The position numbers and the translations under genes were made by a program. The notes beneath the pieces were generated by a model, which saw nothing but the letters and a program-made list of their open reading frames with translations, did not search any database and was not told the origin of the DNA. Of a stretch of 64,000 nucleotides of DNA, positions 22,411 through 32,146 are shown in pieces (the first letter of the stretch is position 1; the number at the start of each line of letters is the position of its first letter). The stretch comes from Rhizobium sp. SSA_523 (GTDB taxonomy: Bacteria; Pseudomonadota; Alphaproteobacteria; Rhizobiales; Rhizobiaceae). The DNA is taken from contig NZ_CP129382.1 in assembly GCF_030435705.1 (NCBI RefSeq), positions 2,046,001-2,110,000 of the forward strand, read 5' to 3'.

Positions 22411-24831
22411 ATGCAATTCCGATCGTTGAAAATGAAAATCGCTGTCCTGTCGGGGATCTGCGTGCTGACGGCCGTCGGCGGCCTGCTGGGTTATGGAATC
22501 GTGGCGGCGTCGAACAGCCAGACCTATGTCAGCACCAATATGACCAGCCTGTCGCGGGACATGACGATCAAGAGCCTCACCAATGCCGCTCTCGCCCAGG
22601 CCCGGACGATCCAGGGCAATCTGAACGAGGCTTTCGATGCGGCCCGCATCACGGCGCGCAGTTTCGAGGCCATGGCCAAGAGCGATGCCATTGCAGCCGA
22701 TCAGCGCCGCGCGCAATTCAACGCCATTCTGCTGAACGTCCTGAAGGACAATCCGCAATTCAACGGCACCTATAGCGCCTGGGAGCCGAATGCTCTCGAC
22801 GGCAAGGACGAGACCTATCGCAACAAGGCAAGCGCCGGTTCCGACGCGACGGGCCGCTTCCTGCCCTATTGGACGCGGGCCGCGGATGGCAAGATCGATA
22901 TCCAGCCGCTGGTGGAATATGACAGCCATGCATTGCATCCCAACGGCGTGGTGAAGGGCGGCTGGTATATCGGTCCGCAAACCGGCCAGGGCGAAAGCAT
23001 TCTCGACCCGCTGCCCTATATCGTACAGGGAAAGAACGTCTATCTGGCGACCATGTCCGTTCCGATCACGATCGACGGCCGGTTTGCCGGCGTGGCCGGT
23101 GCCGATTTCGATCTGTCCTTCGTTCAGCGCCTGGCGAGCGAGGTCAAATCCGGCCTCTTCAACGGCAAGGCGTCCGTCACCATCCTCAGCTACAAGGGCC
23201 TGGTCGTCGCCTCGAGCGAACGGCCCGATCTGGTCGGCGAGCCGATGGAAAGGCTGGACCCCTCGCTGAAGGATCTGCTGCCCTCCATCCAGTCCGGCAA
23301 ACGCGATGCCACGGAGAGCGGCGCGCTGTTCCGCGCCCTGGCGCCGATCACGCTGGGCCGCACCAAGACACCCTGGTCGGTGCTTATCGAAGTACCGGCA
23401 GATGTGGCCATGGCCCAGGCCTCCGCGCTCGATGCCTCGCTGAGCAGCCGCAATGTCCAGGATGCCTGGCTGCAGGCAGCGGTCGGGCTGGCGGTTCTCC
23501 TGGCCGGCGCCGGTGCCATGTGGCTGGTCTCGCGTTCGATTTCCCAGCCGATCGCCGCCATGACTGCGGCCATGCAGCGCCTGGCCGATGGCGACCTGCA
23601 GGCGGATGTGCCCGGCATCGGGCGGCTCGACGAAATCGGCCAGATGGCTTCGGCCGTGCAGATCTTCAAGGAAAACGGCCAGCGCGCACGCCGGCTGGAA
23701 GAGGAAGCCGGCCATAATCGCGAGATGAGCGAACAGGAGCGCAACCGCACCGCCGCGGCCGAGCGCAAGCGCAGCGACGAGATGATGCATGCCACCTCAA
23801 GCCTGGCCCATGGCCTTAAGCAGGTCGCCGCCGGCGATCTGACCTTCTCCTTCCGCGAGCCTTTCGCCGCCGATTTCGAAGGGCTCCGCAGCGATTTCAA
23901 TGCCGCGGTGGAACAGCTACGCTCCGCAATGGGCCTGGTTGCCACAACGACGGCCGCCATCGACAGCGGCTCGCGGGAATTGAGCCAGGGAGCCAATGAC
24001 CTGTCCAAGCGGACCGAGCAGCAGGCGGCGGCGCTGGAGGAAACCGCTGCGGCGCTGGACGAGATCACCGCCAATGTCACGAATTCCACCAAGCGGACGG
24101 AAGAGGCGCGCGGCGTGGCCACGCGGGCAACCCAGGCCGCCGATCAATCCGCCGATGTCGTCTCGCAGGCGGAGCTTGCCATGGCGCGCATCGAGGATTC
24201 CTCGCAGCAGATCTCCAACATCATCAGCGTGATCGACGAGATCGCCTTCCAGACCAATCTTCTCGCTTTGAATGCCGGTGTGGAGGCCGCGCGGGCCGGC
24301 GATGCGGGCAAGGGCTTTGCCGTTGTTGCCCAGGAGGTGCGTGAACTCGCCCAGCGGGCGGCGACAGCCGCGCGCGAGATCAAGGGCCTGATCCAGAACT
24401 CCTCCGTCGAGGTGGAGAGCGGAGTCAAGCTGGTCCGCAATGCCGGCGATGCCCTGAAGACGATCGGCCAGTTCATCGTGGAGATCAACGGCCATATGGA
24501 CTCGATCGCCACCTCGTCCCGCGAGCAATCCACCGGACTGGCCGAGGTCAATCAGGCCGTGAACGCCATGGACCAGACGACACAGCAGAATGCCGCCATG
24601 GTGGAGCAATCCACGGCAGCCTCCAGCGCTCTGGCCAATGAGGCCGCCAAGCTGCGCGATCTGGTCGACCAGTTCCAGCTCGGTTCCGCCTCCGGCGCCG
24701 CGCAGAGCCTGCGCCATGTCGCCCGCACCATGGCGGGCCAGGCAGAGCGATCCGCCCCTCAGGCCGGGGCGCGGCGGCTGGCTGCGACCGGCACCGGTCC
24801 CGCCCACCAGCAGGAATGGGCGGAGTTCTGA
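22411..24831 (+). CDS. Methyl-accepting chemotaxis protein (dCache, HAMP, MCP signalling domain)
   Basis: This 806-aa transmembrane chemoreceptor has TM1 at about 10-32, a periplasmic dCache ligand domain to about 345 and TM2 at about 350-372. HAMP follows, then a methyl-accepting domain. The conserved hairpin tip reads IDEIAFQTNLLALNAG near residue 608, so coupling to CheA/CheW is expected. The C-terminus is EWAEF, resembling the xWxxF pentapeptide that tethers CheR/CheB methylation enzymes. GGAAGGAAGG lies directly before the start. The ligand is unknown. No che or flagellar genes are in the window. Confidence 0.95.
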   Translation: MQFRSLKMKIAVLSGICVLTAVGGLLGYGIVAASNSQTYVSTNMTSLSRDMTIKSLTNAALAQARTIQGNLNEAFDAARITARSFEAMAKSDAIAADQRRAQFNAILLNVLKDNPQFNGTYSAWEPNALDGKDETYRNKASAGSDATGRFLPYWTRAADGKIDIQPLVEYDSHALHPNGVVKGGWYIGPQTGQGESILDPLPYIVQGKNVYLATMSVPITIDGRFAGVAGADFDLSFVQRLASEVKSGLFNGKASVTILSYKGLVVASSERPDLVGEPMERLDPSLKDLLPSIQSGKRDATESGALFRALAPITLGRTKTPWSVLIEVPADVAMAQASALDASLSSRNVQDAWLQAAVGLAVLLAGAGAMWLVSRSISQPIAAMTAAMQRLADGDLQADVPGIGRLDEIGQMASAVQIFKENGQRARRLEEEAGHNREMSEQERNRTAAAERKRSDEMMHATSSLAHGLKQVAAGDLTFSFREPFAADFEGLRSDFNAAVEQLRSAMGLVATTTAAIDSGSRELSQGANDLSKRTEQQAAALEETAAALDEITANVTNSTKRTEEARGVATRATQAADQSADVVSQAELAMARIEDSSQQISNIISVIDEIAFQTNLLALNAGVEAARAGDAGKGFAVVAQEVRELAQRAATAAREIKGLIQNSSVEVESGVKLVRNAGDALKTIGQFIVEINGHMDSIATSSREQSTGLAEVNQAVNAMDQTTQQNAAMVEQSTAASSALANEAAKLRDLVDQFQLGSASGAAQSLRHVARTMAGQAERSAPQAGARRLAATGTGPAHQQEWAEF

Positions 24832-24936
24832 CCTTGCCTTTCCCCGTTACGCTCAAATCCCGCTCCATGCGGTTTGCAGGCAAAGGTGCCAGACGGGGAG
24901 TGGAGAGAGGGAAAGAGGGGAAGAGGGACAGAAGAG

Positions 24937-24967
24937 AAGGAGCGCGGCATTCGCGCTCCTTTGCTTT
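24937..24967. terminator. Bidirectional terminator between the chemoreceptor gene and soxG
   Basis: AAGGAGCGCG pairs with CGCGCTCCTT around loop GCATT. TTGCTTT follows on the plus strand and a T/C-rich tract on the minus strand. It lies between two convergent genes and is preceded by an unusual purine-only-like stretch at 24892-24936. Confidence 0.75.
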
Positions 24968-25529
24968 AGGCCTGGAACCTGTCAAGGGCCGCATCTGCAG
25001 CGGTCTGCTGCAGAAGGCCGAAGGCATAATCGGAAAAGGATCGCCAGCATTCCAGCCGGAATTGCGTTTCGCCGCTGCGCAGGATCACCACCTCGATCTT
25101 GCCGAAGATGGTTCTTGCACAGGCGCCCACGGGAAAGGCTTTTTGCGACAGATCGAGCGGGCAGCCACCGTTCAGCGTCGCTTCGGCGCCCGGGCCGGAG
25201 ATCAGGATAGCGGTATTGCGATGGGAAACATCAGTGGCCGAAGCAAGCGCGCCGGATGCGGCGGCCGAGCGCATCAATCCGCCCGCCCCCTCGTCGATCA
25301 CCAGCCATTCGTCAGGGCCGAGCCAGAGCGCCACGCGGCTGCCGCTGCGCGCCGAGGTCTTGGGCGCGGTTGGCAGCGGCAGATCGAGAGCAGACGACAG
25401 CGCCGGCACATCCTCGGCCCGGGCGCGCAGCGAGATGCGTTCGGCCGGAGGCGCCGGTTGCAGGCCGACATGCGCCGAGCCGCCATGGGCGCCGGACAGC
25501 GGCAGGTCGCGGAATGCACTCTCAGCCAT
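24966..25529 (-). CDS. soxG: Sarcosine oxidase gamma subunit
   Basis: This is the 187-aa gamma subunit of heterotetrameric sarcosine oxidase, which demethylates sarcosine to glycine. It contains the SoxG core block VALWLGPDEWLVID and the later GDxS-type region ATDVSHRNTAILISG. The start is the ATG at 25529, which overlaps the soxA stop by 8 bases (ATGGCTGA); an upstream in-frame start would overlap soxA much further. Last gene of the soxBDAG operon, ending at a bidirectional terminator. Confidence 0.9.
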   Translation of the reverse strand: MAESAFRDLPLSGAHGGSAHVGLQPAPPAERISLRARAEDVPALSSALDLPLPTAPKTSARSGSRVALWLGPDEWLVIDEGAGGLMRSAAASGALASATDVSHRNTAILISGPGAEATLNGGCPLDLSQKAFPVGACARTIFGKIEVVILRSGETQFRLECWRSFSDYAFGLLQQTAADAALDRFQA

Positions 25530-28497
25530 GGATTCGGCCCCCTTCCTTGTCGTAGAACACCATGTCGGTGACGGTGGCGGCAAGGGTTCTGTCTTTCATC
25601 GGAATATAGACCGTTTCGCCGAGCCGCGCGCGTCCGCCGGCAACGAGCGCGATCGCGATCGAGCGGCCCAGCGTCTCCGACCAATAGGCGGAGGTGACAT
25701 GGCCGAGCATGGTCATCGGCTTGGCCTGGTTGGGATCGGCGACGATCTGGCCGCCTTCCTCCAGCACCTCTGTCGGATCCGCCGTCAGAAGGCCGACCAG
25801 CTGCTTGCGGTCGTCGCGCATGAGATCGGGGCGCTTGAGCCCGCGAATGCCGACGAAATCCGGCTTCTTCTTGGATACCGCCCAGCCGTGACCGGCATCG
25901 TCGGGTGTCACCGTTCCGTCGGTGTCCTGGCCGACGATGATATAGCCTTTCTCGGCGCGCAGGACATGCATGGCCTCCGTGCCATAGAGGCAGGCGCCCA
26001 GCGCCTCGCCGCGCTCCCGGATCGCCCTCCAGACAGCGGTGCCGTAATCGGCCGCCACGTTGACTTCGAAGCCGATCTCGCCGGTGAAGGAGACGCGGAA
26101 GAGCCGCGCCGGAACGCCCATGACCGTGCAGTCTGCGACGCTCATATGCGGGAAGGCAGCGTCGGACAGATCGAGCCCTTCCACAAGCGGGGCGATGATC
26201 TCACGCGCCCTCGGCCCCTGCACGGCAATCACCGCCCATTGCTCGGTGGTGGAGGTGAGCCAGACCCTGAGATCGGGAAATTCCGTCTGCAGGTAATCCT
26301 CCATGTGATGGAGCACGCGCGGCGCGCCCCCGGTCGTCGTCGTGACGTGGAAGCGGTCTTCCGCCAGCCGCCCCACGACACCGTCGTCATAGATGAAACC
26401 ATCCTCGCGGGTCATGATGCCGTAGCGGCATTTGCCCGGCTTCAGCGTGTCCCAGGCATTCGTATACATCAGGTTGAGGAATTTCGCCGCATCCGGGCCG
26501 ACCACTTCGATCTTGCCCAGCGTTGAGGCATCGAATATGCCCGCCGTCTCGCGAACCGTCCGGCATTCCCGGTTGACGGCCTGATGCATGTCCTCGCCGC
26601 GGCGGGGGAAAAACCAGCCGCGCTTCCAGTTGCCGACATCCTCGAAGACGGCGCCCGCCCTCGCCAGCTCGTCATGCAGCGGCGTCTTGCGGGCGGGGTC
26701 GAAGAGCGCCCCCCGCGCATGGGCCACCAGGGTTCCGTAGGTCACCGGCGTGTAAGGCGCGCGGAATGTCGTGAGCCCCACCTGCGGGATCTCCTTGCCC
26801 AGCATTTCGGCCGCTATGGCAAGGCCATGCATGTTGGAGAGCTTGCCCTGGTCGGATGCCATGCCATTGGTGGTGAAGCGCTTGATATGCTCGATCGAAT
26901 GCATGCCCTCGCGCACCGCAAGCCTGATATCCTTCGCCGTCACATCATGCTGGAAATCGACAAAGGCCGCGACGGTGGTCTCGCGTCCCGCCCCTTCCGC
27001 CGCGCCGATCATGCCGCCGGTCCAGGCATAGGCGGTTTCCGCGGACACGGAAAGCGCAGCGCCGCCTGCTGCCGCCGCCTCGGCGAACACGTCGCTCAGC
27101 GCGTCCGTGCCGTTGCAGGCGCCAACCGAAACACAGGTTTCGGCATAGATGTTCGGCAGGAAGCGCTGGTGCTCGGCATCGAATTTCAGCTTGCCGCGCG
27201 ATTGCGAGAAGAGATGGACCGATGGCGTCCAGCCTCCCGACATCAGCAGCGCATCCACCGCGATCTTGCGGTGATTGGGGGAGCCCTTGCGCGCCACCGT
27301 CATCGACTGGATGCGCAGACGGCCGGCCGTATCCACGACGCAATAGCCGGTCAGGACCTCGATGCCGAGACCGCGTGCCGCCGAAACCACTGCTTCGCCG
27401 GGATTGGAACGGCAATCGACAATGGCGGCAATGTCCACGCCGGCACGCTTCAGATCGATCGCCGCCTCATAGGCGCTGTCATGGGCGGTATAGACGCCGA
27501 TCCGGGATCCGACCGACACGCCGTAATGATTGAGGTAGAGGCGCGCGGCCGATGCCAGCATGATGCCGGGCCGGTCATTATTGGCAAATACCATGTGCCG
27601 TTCTATGGCGCCGGTGGCAAGCACCACCTTGCCGGCCCGGACCTGCCACAGCCTCTCGCGCGGCAGCGACCTTGCCGGACTTGGCAAATGATCCGTCACC
27701 CGCTCCGCCAGGCCGAGGAAATTATGGTTGTAATAGCCGAAGACCGTGGTGCGCGTCAGCACGCGGACATTGGGCATGGCCTTCAGCTCGGCCAGGACCT
27801 GCTGGGCCCAGTCATAGCCTTGCATGCCGTCGATTCTGGTCGAGGTGTCGAACAGCAGCGCGCCGCCCACCTCCGCCCGCTCATCGGCCAGAATCACCGA
27901 GGCGCCGGTTCTGGCGGCCGAGAGGGCCGCCGCCAGGCCTGCGGCACCGGCACCGGCCACCAGCACGTCGCAATGGGCAAAGCGGTTGGCATAGTGATCG
28001 GGATCATCCTCTTTCGGTGCGACACCGAGACCGGCGGCGCGGCGGATGATCGGCTCGTAAAGCTTGGCCCAGGCCTCCTTCGGCCACATGAAGGTCTTGT
28101 AGTAGAAGCCGGCCGGAAAGAAACGCGACAGGAGAGTGTTGAAGGCGCCGATATCGAAGGACAGAAGCGGCCAGCGGTTCTGCGAGCGGATGATCGCCCC
28201 GTCAAAGACCTCCTGCACGCTGGCGCGCACATTCGGCTGGCGACGGGCGGCATCGCGCGCCACATCGACAAGCGCGTTCGGTTCCTCCGGTCCGGCGGTC
28301 AGAACGCCGCGCGGCCGGTGATATTTGAAGGACCGGCCCATCAGGTGCACGCCGTGCGCCAGCAAGGCGGAGGCCACCGTATCGCCTTCGAAGGCCGTGT
28401 AGATCTTGCCGTCAAAGGTGAAGCGGGCGGTGCGGGCGGGGGTCAGCCGTCCGGCGCCCTTGATGCGGAAATTCTCCATGTCGCGGGAGATGCTCAT
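25522..28497 (-). CDS. soxA: Sarcosine oxidase alpha subunit
   Basis: This is the 991-aa large subunit. An N-terminal ferredoxin-like domain (about 15-105, including LTAGPEEPNALVDV) is followed by an NAD-binding/FAD-like domain with the dinucleotide motif VAGAGAAGLAAA near residue 180. From about residue 600 onward is an aminomethyltransferase (GcvT-like) domain expected to bind tetrahydrofolate and capture the methyl group as 5,10-methylene-THF. The start overlaps the soxD stop (ATGA). Catalyses sarcosine oxidation together with SoxB, SoxD and SoxG in the cytoplasm. Confidence 0.95.
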   Translation of the reverse strand: MSISRDMENFRIKGAGRLTPARTARFTFDGKIYTAFEGDTVASALLAHGVHLMGRSFKYHRPRGVLTAGPEEPNALVDVARDAARRQPNVRASVQEVFDGAIIRSQNRWPLLSFDIGAFNTLLSRFFPAGFYYKTFMWPKEAWAKLYEPIIRRAAGLGVAPKEDDPDHYANRFAHCDVLVAGAGAAGLAAALSAARTGASVILADERAEVGGALLFDTSTRIDGMQGYDWAQQVLAELKAMPNVRVLTRTTVFGYYNHNFLGLAERVTDHLPSPARSLPRERLWQVRAGKVVLATGAIERHMVFANNDRPGIMLASAARLYLNHYGVSVGSRIGVYTAHDSAYEAAIDLKRAGVDIAAIVDCRSNPGEAVVSAARGLGIEVLTGYCVVDTAGRLRIQSMTVARKGSPNHRKIAVDALLMSGGWTPSVHLFSQSRGKLKFDAEHQRFLPNIYAETCVSVGACNGTDALSDVFAEAAAAGGAALSVSAETAYAWTGGMIGAAEGAGRETTVAAFVDFQHDVTAKDIRLAVREGMHSIEHIKRFTTNGMASDQGKLSNMHGLAIAAEMLGKEIPQVGLTTFRAPYTPVTYGTLVAHARGALFDPARKTPLHDELARAGAVFEDVGNWKRGWFFPRRGEDMHQAVNRECRTVRETAGIFDASTLGKIEVVGPDAAKFLNLMYTNAWDTLKPGKCRYGIMTREDGFIYDDGVVGRLAEDRFHVTTTTGGAPRVLHHMEDYLQTEFPDLRVWLTSTTEQWAVIAVQGPRAREIIAPLVEGLDLSDAAFPHMSVADCTVMGVPARLFRVSFTGEIGFEVNVAADYGTAVWRAIRERGEALGACLYGTEAMHVLRAEKGYIIVGQDTDGTVTPDDAGHGWAVSKKKPDFVGIRGLKRPDLMRDDRKQLVGLLTADPTEVLEEGGQIVADPNQAKPMTMLGHVTSAYWSETLGRSIAIALVAGGRARLGETVYIPMKDRTLAATVTDMVFYDKEGGRIHG

Positions 28498-28847
28498 GCG
28501 GCACCGCCTTCACCGCCCTCAGCGGCATCGGCAAAATCGGCGGCAGCTGTCGGGACCGGTTGCGCGCCCGGCACGGGCTGGCGCGGCAGGCCGGCCTCGT
28601 AGGTCCGGAGAAACTTGTCGCTCACGGTATCGCGGATCGCATTGAAGAACCGGCCGCAGCCATGAATGTGCCGCCAGCGCTCGAAGGCGATGCCCTTGGT
28701 GTTGTCGCGCAGGAAGAAGAATTCGGAAAATTGCGCGTCGGAGATCTCGGCAATGGCCTGCGGGCGCGCGATATGGGCCTCGCCCGCCCAGCGGAACTCC
28801 AGTTCGGATCGCTCTTCGCCGCAATAGGGGCAGTGGATCAGAAGCAT
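28494..28847 (-). CDS. soxD: Sarcosine oxidase delta subunit
   Basis: This 117-aa small subunit has the N-terminal zinc-binding signature HCPYCGEE (Cys6, Cys9) and further His/Cys ligands downstream (AHIARP, HIHGCGRFF). The family length is about 90-115, so it is full length with an Ala/Pro-rich tail. GAGGGGAAAAGC precedes the ATG. It sits between soxB (13-base gap) and soxA (4-base overlap), the standard soxBDA order. Confidence 0.92.
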   Translation of the reverse strand: MLLIHCPYCGEERSELEFRWAGEAHIARPQAIAEISDAQFSEFFFLRDNTKGIAFERWRHIHGCGRFFNAIRDTVSDKFLRTYEAGLPRQPVPGAQPVPTAAADFADAAEGGEGGAA

Positions 28848-28860
28848 GCTTTTCCCCTCA

Positions 28861-30114
28861 TCAATGCGCGACGGCAGCAGCAGCCGCCTCGTCGATCAGC
28901 CGGCCGGTGCGGAAGCGGTCCAGCGTCAGGCCTTCCGCCAGGCGATGCGGCTCGCCCTTGGCGATCAGCCAGGCGAAGAGATGGGCCGAGCCCGGCGTTG
29001 CCTTGAAGCCGCCGGTTCCCCATCCGCAATTGACGAAGAGGTTCCTGACCGGAGTGATGCTCTGGATGGCCGAACGGTCCGGCGTATTGTCGGTAATGCC
29101 GCCCCATTGGCGCATCATCTTGACGCGCCGGAAAATGGGGAAGAGCTCGCAGATTGCATCGAGCGTATGGGTGATGATCTGCAGGCCGCCGGTCTGCGAA
29201 TAGGAATGATACTGGTCGGTGCCGGCGCCGATCACCAGCTCGCCCTTGTCCGATTGCGAGATATAGGCATGCACGGTGTTGGACATGACGACGCAGGGGA
29301 AGATCGGCTTCAGCGGTTCGGAAACCAGCGCCTGCAGCGGATTGCTGGTCAAGGGCACGCGAACGCCGGCCATCTGCATGACCACCGAGGAATGGCCGGC
29401 GGCCGACACGCCGATCTTCTTGGCGCCGATAAAGCCGCGGCTCGTCTCTACCCCCGTTACCTCGCCACTCGGCCCGCGGCGAATGCCGGTGACCTCGCAA
29501 TTCTGGATGATGTGGACGCCCCTGTCCGAGGCGCCGCGGGCATAGCCCCAGGCCACCGCATCATGGCGCGCGGTGCCGCCCCGCTTCTGCAGAGCCGCAC
29601 CATTGATGGGGTAGCGCGCCGCCTGCGAAATATCGAGCGGCGGGCAGACTTTCCTGGCCTGTTCCGGCGTCAGCCATTCATTGTCGATGCCGTACAGCCG
29701 GTTGGCGTTGATGTGCCGCTTGAAGCTCTGCATGTCATGGGTGTTGTGCGACAGCATCATCACGCCGCGCGGCGAATACATGACATTGTAATTGAGATCC
29801 TGGCTCAGGCCCTCCCATAGTTTCAGGGAGTGCTCATATATATCCATGCTCTCTTCATAGAGATAGTTGGAGCGGATGATGGTGGTGTTGCGGCCGGTAT
29901 TGCCGCCGCCAAGCCACCCCTTCTCGATCACCGCGATATTGGTGATGCCGTGTTCCTTGGCAAGGTAATAGGCCGCTCCCAAGCCATGCCCGCCGCCGCC
30001 CACGATGATCACATCATAGGAGGAGCGCGGCTCCGGCGAGACCCATTGCGGTTCCCAGCCTTTGTGGCTGCGCATGGCCTCACGGGCCAGCGCGAAGACC
30101 GAATACTTGCGCAT
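28861..30114 (-). CDS. soxB: Sarcosine oxidase beta subunit
   Basis: This 417-aa FAD/FMN-binding subunit carries the catalytic site. The Rossmann motif is VIIVGGGGHGLGAAYYLA (about 35-52). The His in TARHDAVAW (His184) is the probable covalent FMN attachment site by comparison with known SoxB. The start MRKYSVFALAREAMRSHKGW is the normal family N-terminus. The frame stays open further upstream but that part has no family match. First gene of the soxBDAG operon. No regulator is adjacent. Confidence 0.95.
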   Translation of the reverse strand: MRKYSVFALAREAMRSHKGWEPQWVSPEPRSSYDVIIVGGGGHGLGAAYYLAKEHGITNIAVIEKGWLGGGNTGRNTTIIRSNYLYEESMDIYEHSLKLWEGLSQDLNYNVMYSPRGVMMLSHNTHDMQSFKRHINANRLYGIDNEWLTPEQARKVCPPLDISQAARYPINGAALQKRGGTARHDAVAWGYARGASDRGVHIIQNCEVTGIRRGPSGEVTGVETSRGFIGAKKIGVSAAGHSSVVMQMAGVRVPLTSNPLQALVSEPLKPIFPCVVMSNTVHAYISQSDKGELVIGAGTDQYHSYSQTGGLQIITHTLDAICELFPIFRRVKMMRQWGGITDNTPDRSAIQSITPVRNLFVNCGWGTGGFKATPGSAHLFAWLIAKGEPHRLAEGLTLDRFRTGRLIDEAAAAAVAH

Positions 30115-30345
30115 GACTGCCTCTCGCTTTCTGAAACCCGCCTGACGGACCCGACATCCGATAGCCGAAACCGTCGATCCGCTCTCGTCAAAATCGCGCG
30201 AGCGGATCATCGGTCCCTGGGTAGAGGCATACTCATCGCAAATCAACAGAGGCCGCAATAGCTGCTTTGCGACGCAATCATGCCCCGGTTTCGACATGGC
30301 CGCGCGAAACCGGGCGGTGCCGGGGGAAACCGGGGAGAGCCGGCC
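30115..30345. promoter_or_regulatory. soxB upstream region
   Basis: About 230 bases lie between the start of soxB and the end of the next minus-strand gene. They should hold the sox promoter and any terminator of the MDR gene. I recognised neither with confidence. Confidence 0.4.
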
Positions 30346-31329
30346 TCAGGCCTTGAGGCGAAGCAGGATCTTTCCGCGACGGCCGGAGGCCTCGGCCGCG
30401 CGCATGGCATCGGCCGCCGCCTCCATCGGAAAGACGCGATCGGTCTCCAGCTTCAGCGCGCCGGACGCTGCACGGCTGACCAGCTCGCCGATGAGCCGGC
30501 GCAGATCCGCCGGCGCCATGGTCTCCATCAGCTTCGACAGCCAGAACCCCTTGACGATCGCCTGCTTGAAGATCAGGTCCGAACCGGACAGCCGCATCGC
30601 CTCGCCGGACATGGCGCCAAAGGAGACGAGCTGGCCGCCTTCGCCGAGAAGCGACAGCAGATCGCCGGACGCATCGCCGCCGACGCCATCAATGCCCACC
30701 GCGATGGGCGCGCCGCCGGTCAGCCGCGTTACCGCAGCCTTCCAGTCGCCCGTATCGGTGGCGACGACCGAGCCGATGCCGAGCGCCTCGAGTTCGCTGA
30801 CCGCTTCGGCCCGCCGGACAAGATTGACGACCTGTATGCCGCGCGGGCCGGCAAGTTGCGCCAGCGCCTTGGCGACGGCACCATTGGCGGCATTCTGTAT
30901 TAGCCACTGGCCGGGCTGGATGCCGGTGAAGTCCAGCAGCGTCAGCGCGCTGAGCGGCATGGCGATCAATTGCGCGGCGGTCTCATCGTCGATTTCGGCC
31001 GGCAGCGGCACGACCGAGGCGGCGCGCGCCACGGCCTCCTCGGCCCAGGCGCCTTTCAGCCCGCTGACCGCCACCCTCTGCCCGATCTCCAGACCGCTGA
31101 CACCCTCCCCCAGCGCCGCGATGGTTCCGACCCCTTCGCTGCCGCCGATGGCGGGCAGTGCCGGCTTGTGGCCATAATTGCCGCGAACGGTGATCACATC
31201 ATGATTGTGGATCGGCGACAGGATCATGGCGACCAGCACCTCGCCCTTGCCGGGCTGCGGCGACGGGGCTTCCGTCATGCCGATGACCTTGGCGGGCTCG
31301 CCGAATTGAGAATAGGAAAGACGACGCAT
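30346..31329 (-). CDS. MDR-family oxidoreductase, enoyl-thioester-reductase-like
   Basis: This 327-aa medium-chain reductase has a GroES-like N-terminal half and a Rossmann half. The block WLIQNAANGAVAKALAQLAG matches the NADPH-binding stretch of the MECR/ETR branch, so NADPH-dependent reduction of a 2-enoyl thioester or quinone-like substrate is likelier than zinc alcohol dehydrogenation. The zinc ligands of true alcohol dehydrogenases are absent. Start ATG at 31329 gives the canonical N-terminus MRRLSYSQFGEP. Monocistronic by context. The natural substrate is unknown. Confidence 0.87.
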   Translation of the reverse strand: MRRLSYSQFGEPAKVIGMTEAPSPQPGKGEVLVAMILSPIHNHDVITVRGNYGHKPALPAIGGSEGVGTIAALGEGVSGLEIGQRVAVSGLKGAWAEEAVARAASVVPLPAEIDDETAAQLIAMPLSALTLLDFTGIQPGQWLIQNAANGAVAKALAQLAGPRGIQVVNLVRRAEAVSELEALGIGSVVATDTGDWKAAVTRLTGGAPIAVGIDGVGGDASGDLLSLLGEGGQLVSFGAMSGEAMRLSGSDLIFKQAIVKGFWLSKLMETMAPADLRRLIGELVSRAASGALKLETDRVFPMEAAADAMRAAEASGRRGKILLRLKA

Positions 31330-31802
31330 GGGAATACCTCTTGCCGTGATGTGTGGATGGCGACCGTTCCTGCCGGCCGCCTGATCCCCCAAACCGGGGG
31401 GCGGAGTTCTTCAAAGCGGATGAGATAAGCCTCAACAGGCGTCCCGCAAGGAGCGGGGAGCGCGAAATGCTTCATCATCCAGCGGATGCAGCAAAGGGCA
31501 CGCGGCGGTCGGACGCCTGCCCCTCGCTGCCGCGATCGATTCCTTTCGATCCCGCCCCGTCTTACCCGTCGCGATGGCCGTGCCGCCGCGCGTGAAGCGC
31601 TGAAAGCCCCTGCAAATGCGGGGATGCAGCCTCTGACACGGAAATTTCGATGCCGCCGGGCGCAGGCCGCTAGACTTCGCAAATCCCTTCTGTTATGTGC
31701 CTTCACCAACTGACCGGCTTTGCCGGGCTAGAAGCTATTGTTTCGTACCGGACTGGACAGTCCCGGGACGGTCAACTCGAAAACCAAAGGAACGGGATTC
31801 AC
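31330..31802 (+). promoter_or_regulatory. Divergent region upstream of rpsU
   Basis: This 473-base spacer is shared by the MDR gene (minus) and rpsU (plus). A small hairpin GGACTG-GA-CAGTCC lies at 31750-31763 in what should be the rpsU leader. Open frames here are short and without domains. Confidence 0.45.
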
Positions 31803-32030
31803 GTGCAGGTACTTGTCCGCGACAATAACGTCGATCAGGCTCTCCGCGCTCTCAAGAAGAAGATGCAGCGCGAAGGCATTTTCCGTGAAATGAAGATGCG
31901 CGATTACTACGAGAAGCCCTCGCAGAAGCGCGCTCGTGAAAAGGCGGAAGCTGTTCGCCGCGTTCGCAAGCTCGCCCGCAAGCGTGCTCAGCGCGAAGGC
32001 CTGGTCCCGAGCGCACGCCCCAGCCGTTAA
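31803..32030 (+). CDS. rpsU: 30S ribosomal protein S21
   Basis: This 75-aa basic protein helps base-pair initiation in the small ribosomal subunit. The sequence [20 protein letters not shown] is diagnostic of S21. I start at GTG 31803, which gives the family N-terminus. An upstream ATG in frame would add a 36-residue extension without homology. AAAGG lies about 12 bases upstream. It is followed by a perfect palindromic terminator and appears monocistronic. Confidence 0.96.
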   Translation: MQVLVRDNNVDQALRALKKKMQREGIFREMKMRDYYEKPSQKRAREKAEAVRRVRKLARKRAQREGLVPSARPSR

Positions 32031-32062
32031 TTGGCCGTCTTTTCGACGTTTTTCGATGATTT

Positions 32063-32098
32063 AAAAGCGGCGGCGAATATATTCGCCGCCGCTTTTTT
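32063..32098 (+). terminator. Rho-independent terminator after rpsU
   Basis: This 34-bp perfect palindrome has arms AAAAGCGGCGGCGAAT and its complement. The T-run extends to 32097. It lies 33 bases after the rpsU stop. Because the palindrome is symmetrical it could work in both directions. Confidence 0.93.
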
Positions 32099-32146
32099 CA
32101 ATTTCCCCGGACCCCGCTGTTCGTTACGCTTGAGGATCTGCGCCTG

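Noticed and set aside
30115..30297. 61-residue N-terminal extension of SoxB
   Set aside because: The family begins at MRKYSVFALARE, and the extension has no match.
31695..31802. 36-residue N-terminal extension of S21
   Set aside because: S21 is conserved in length and the GTG at 31803 gives the standard start.
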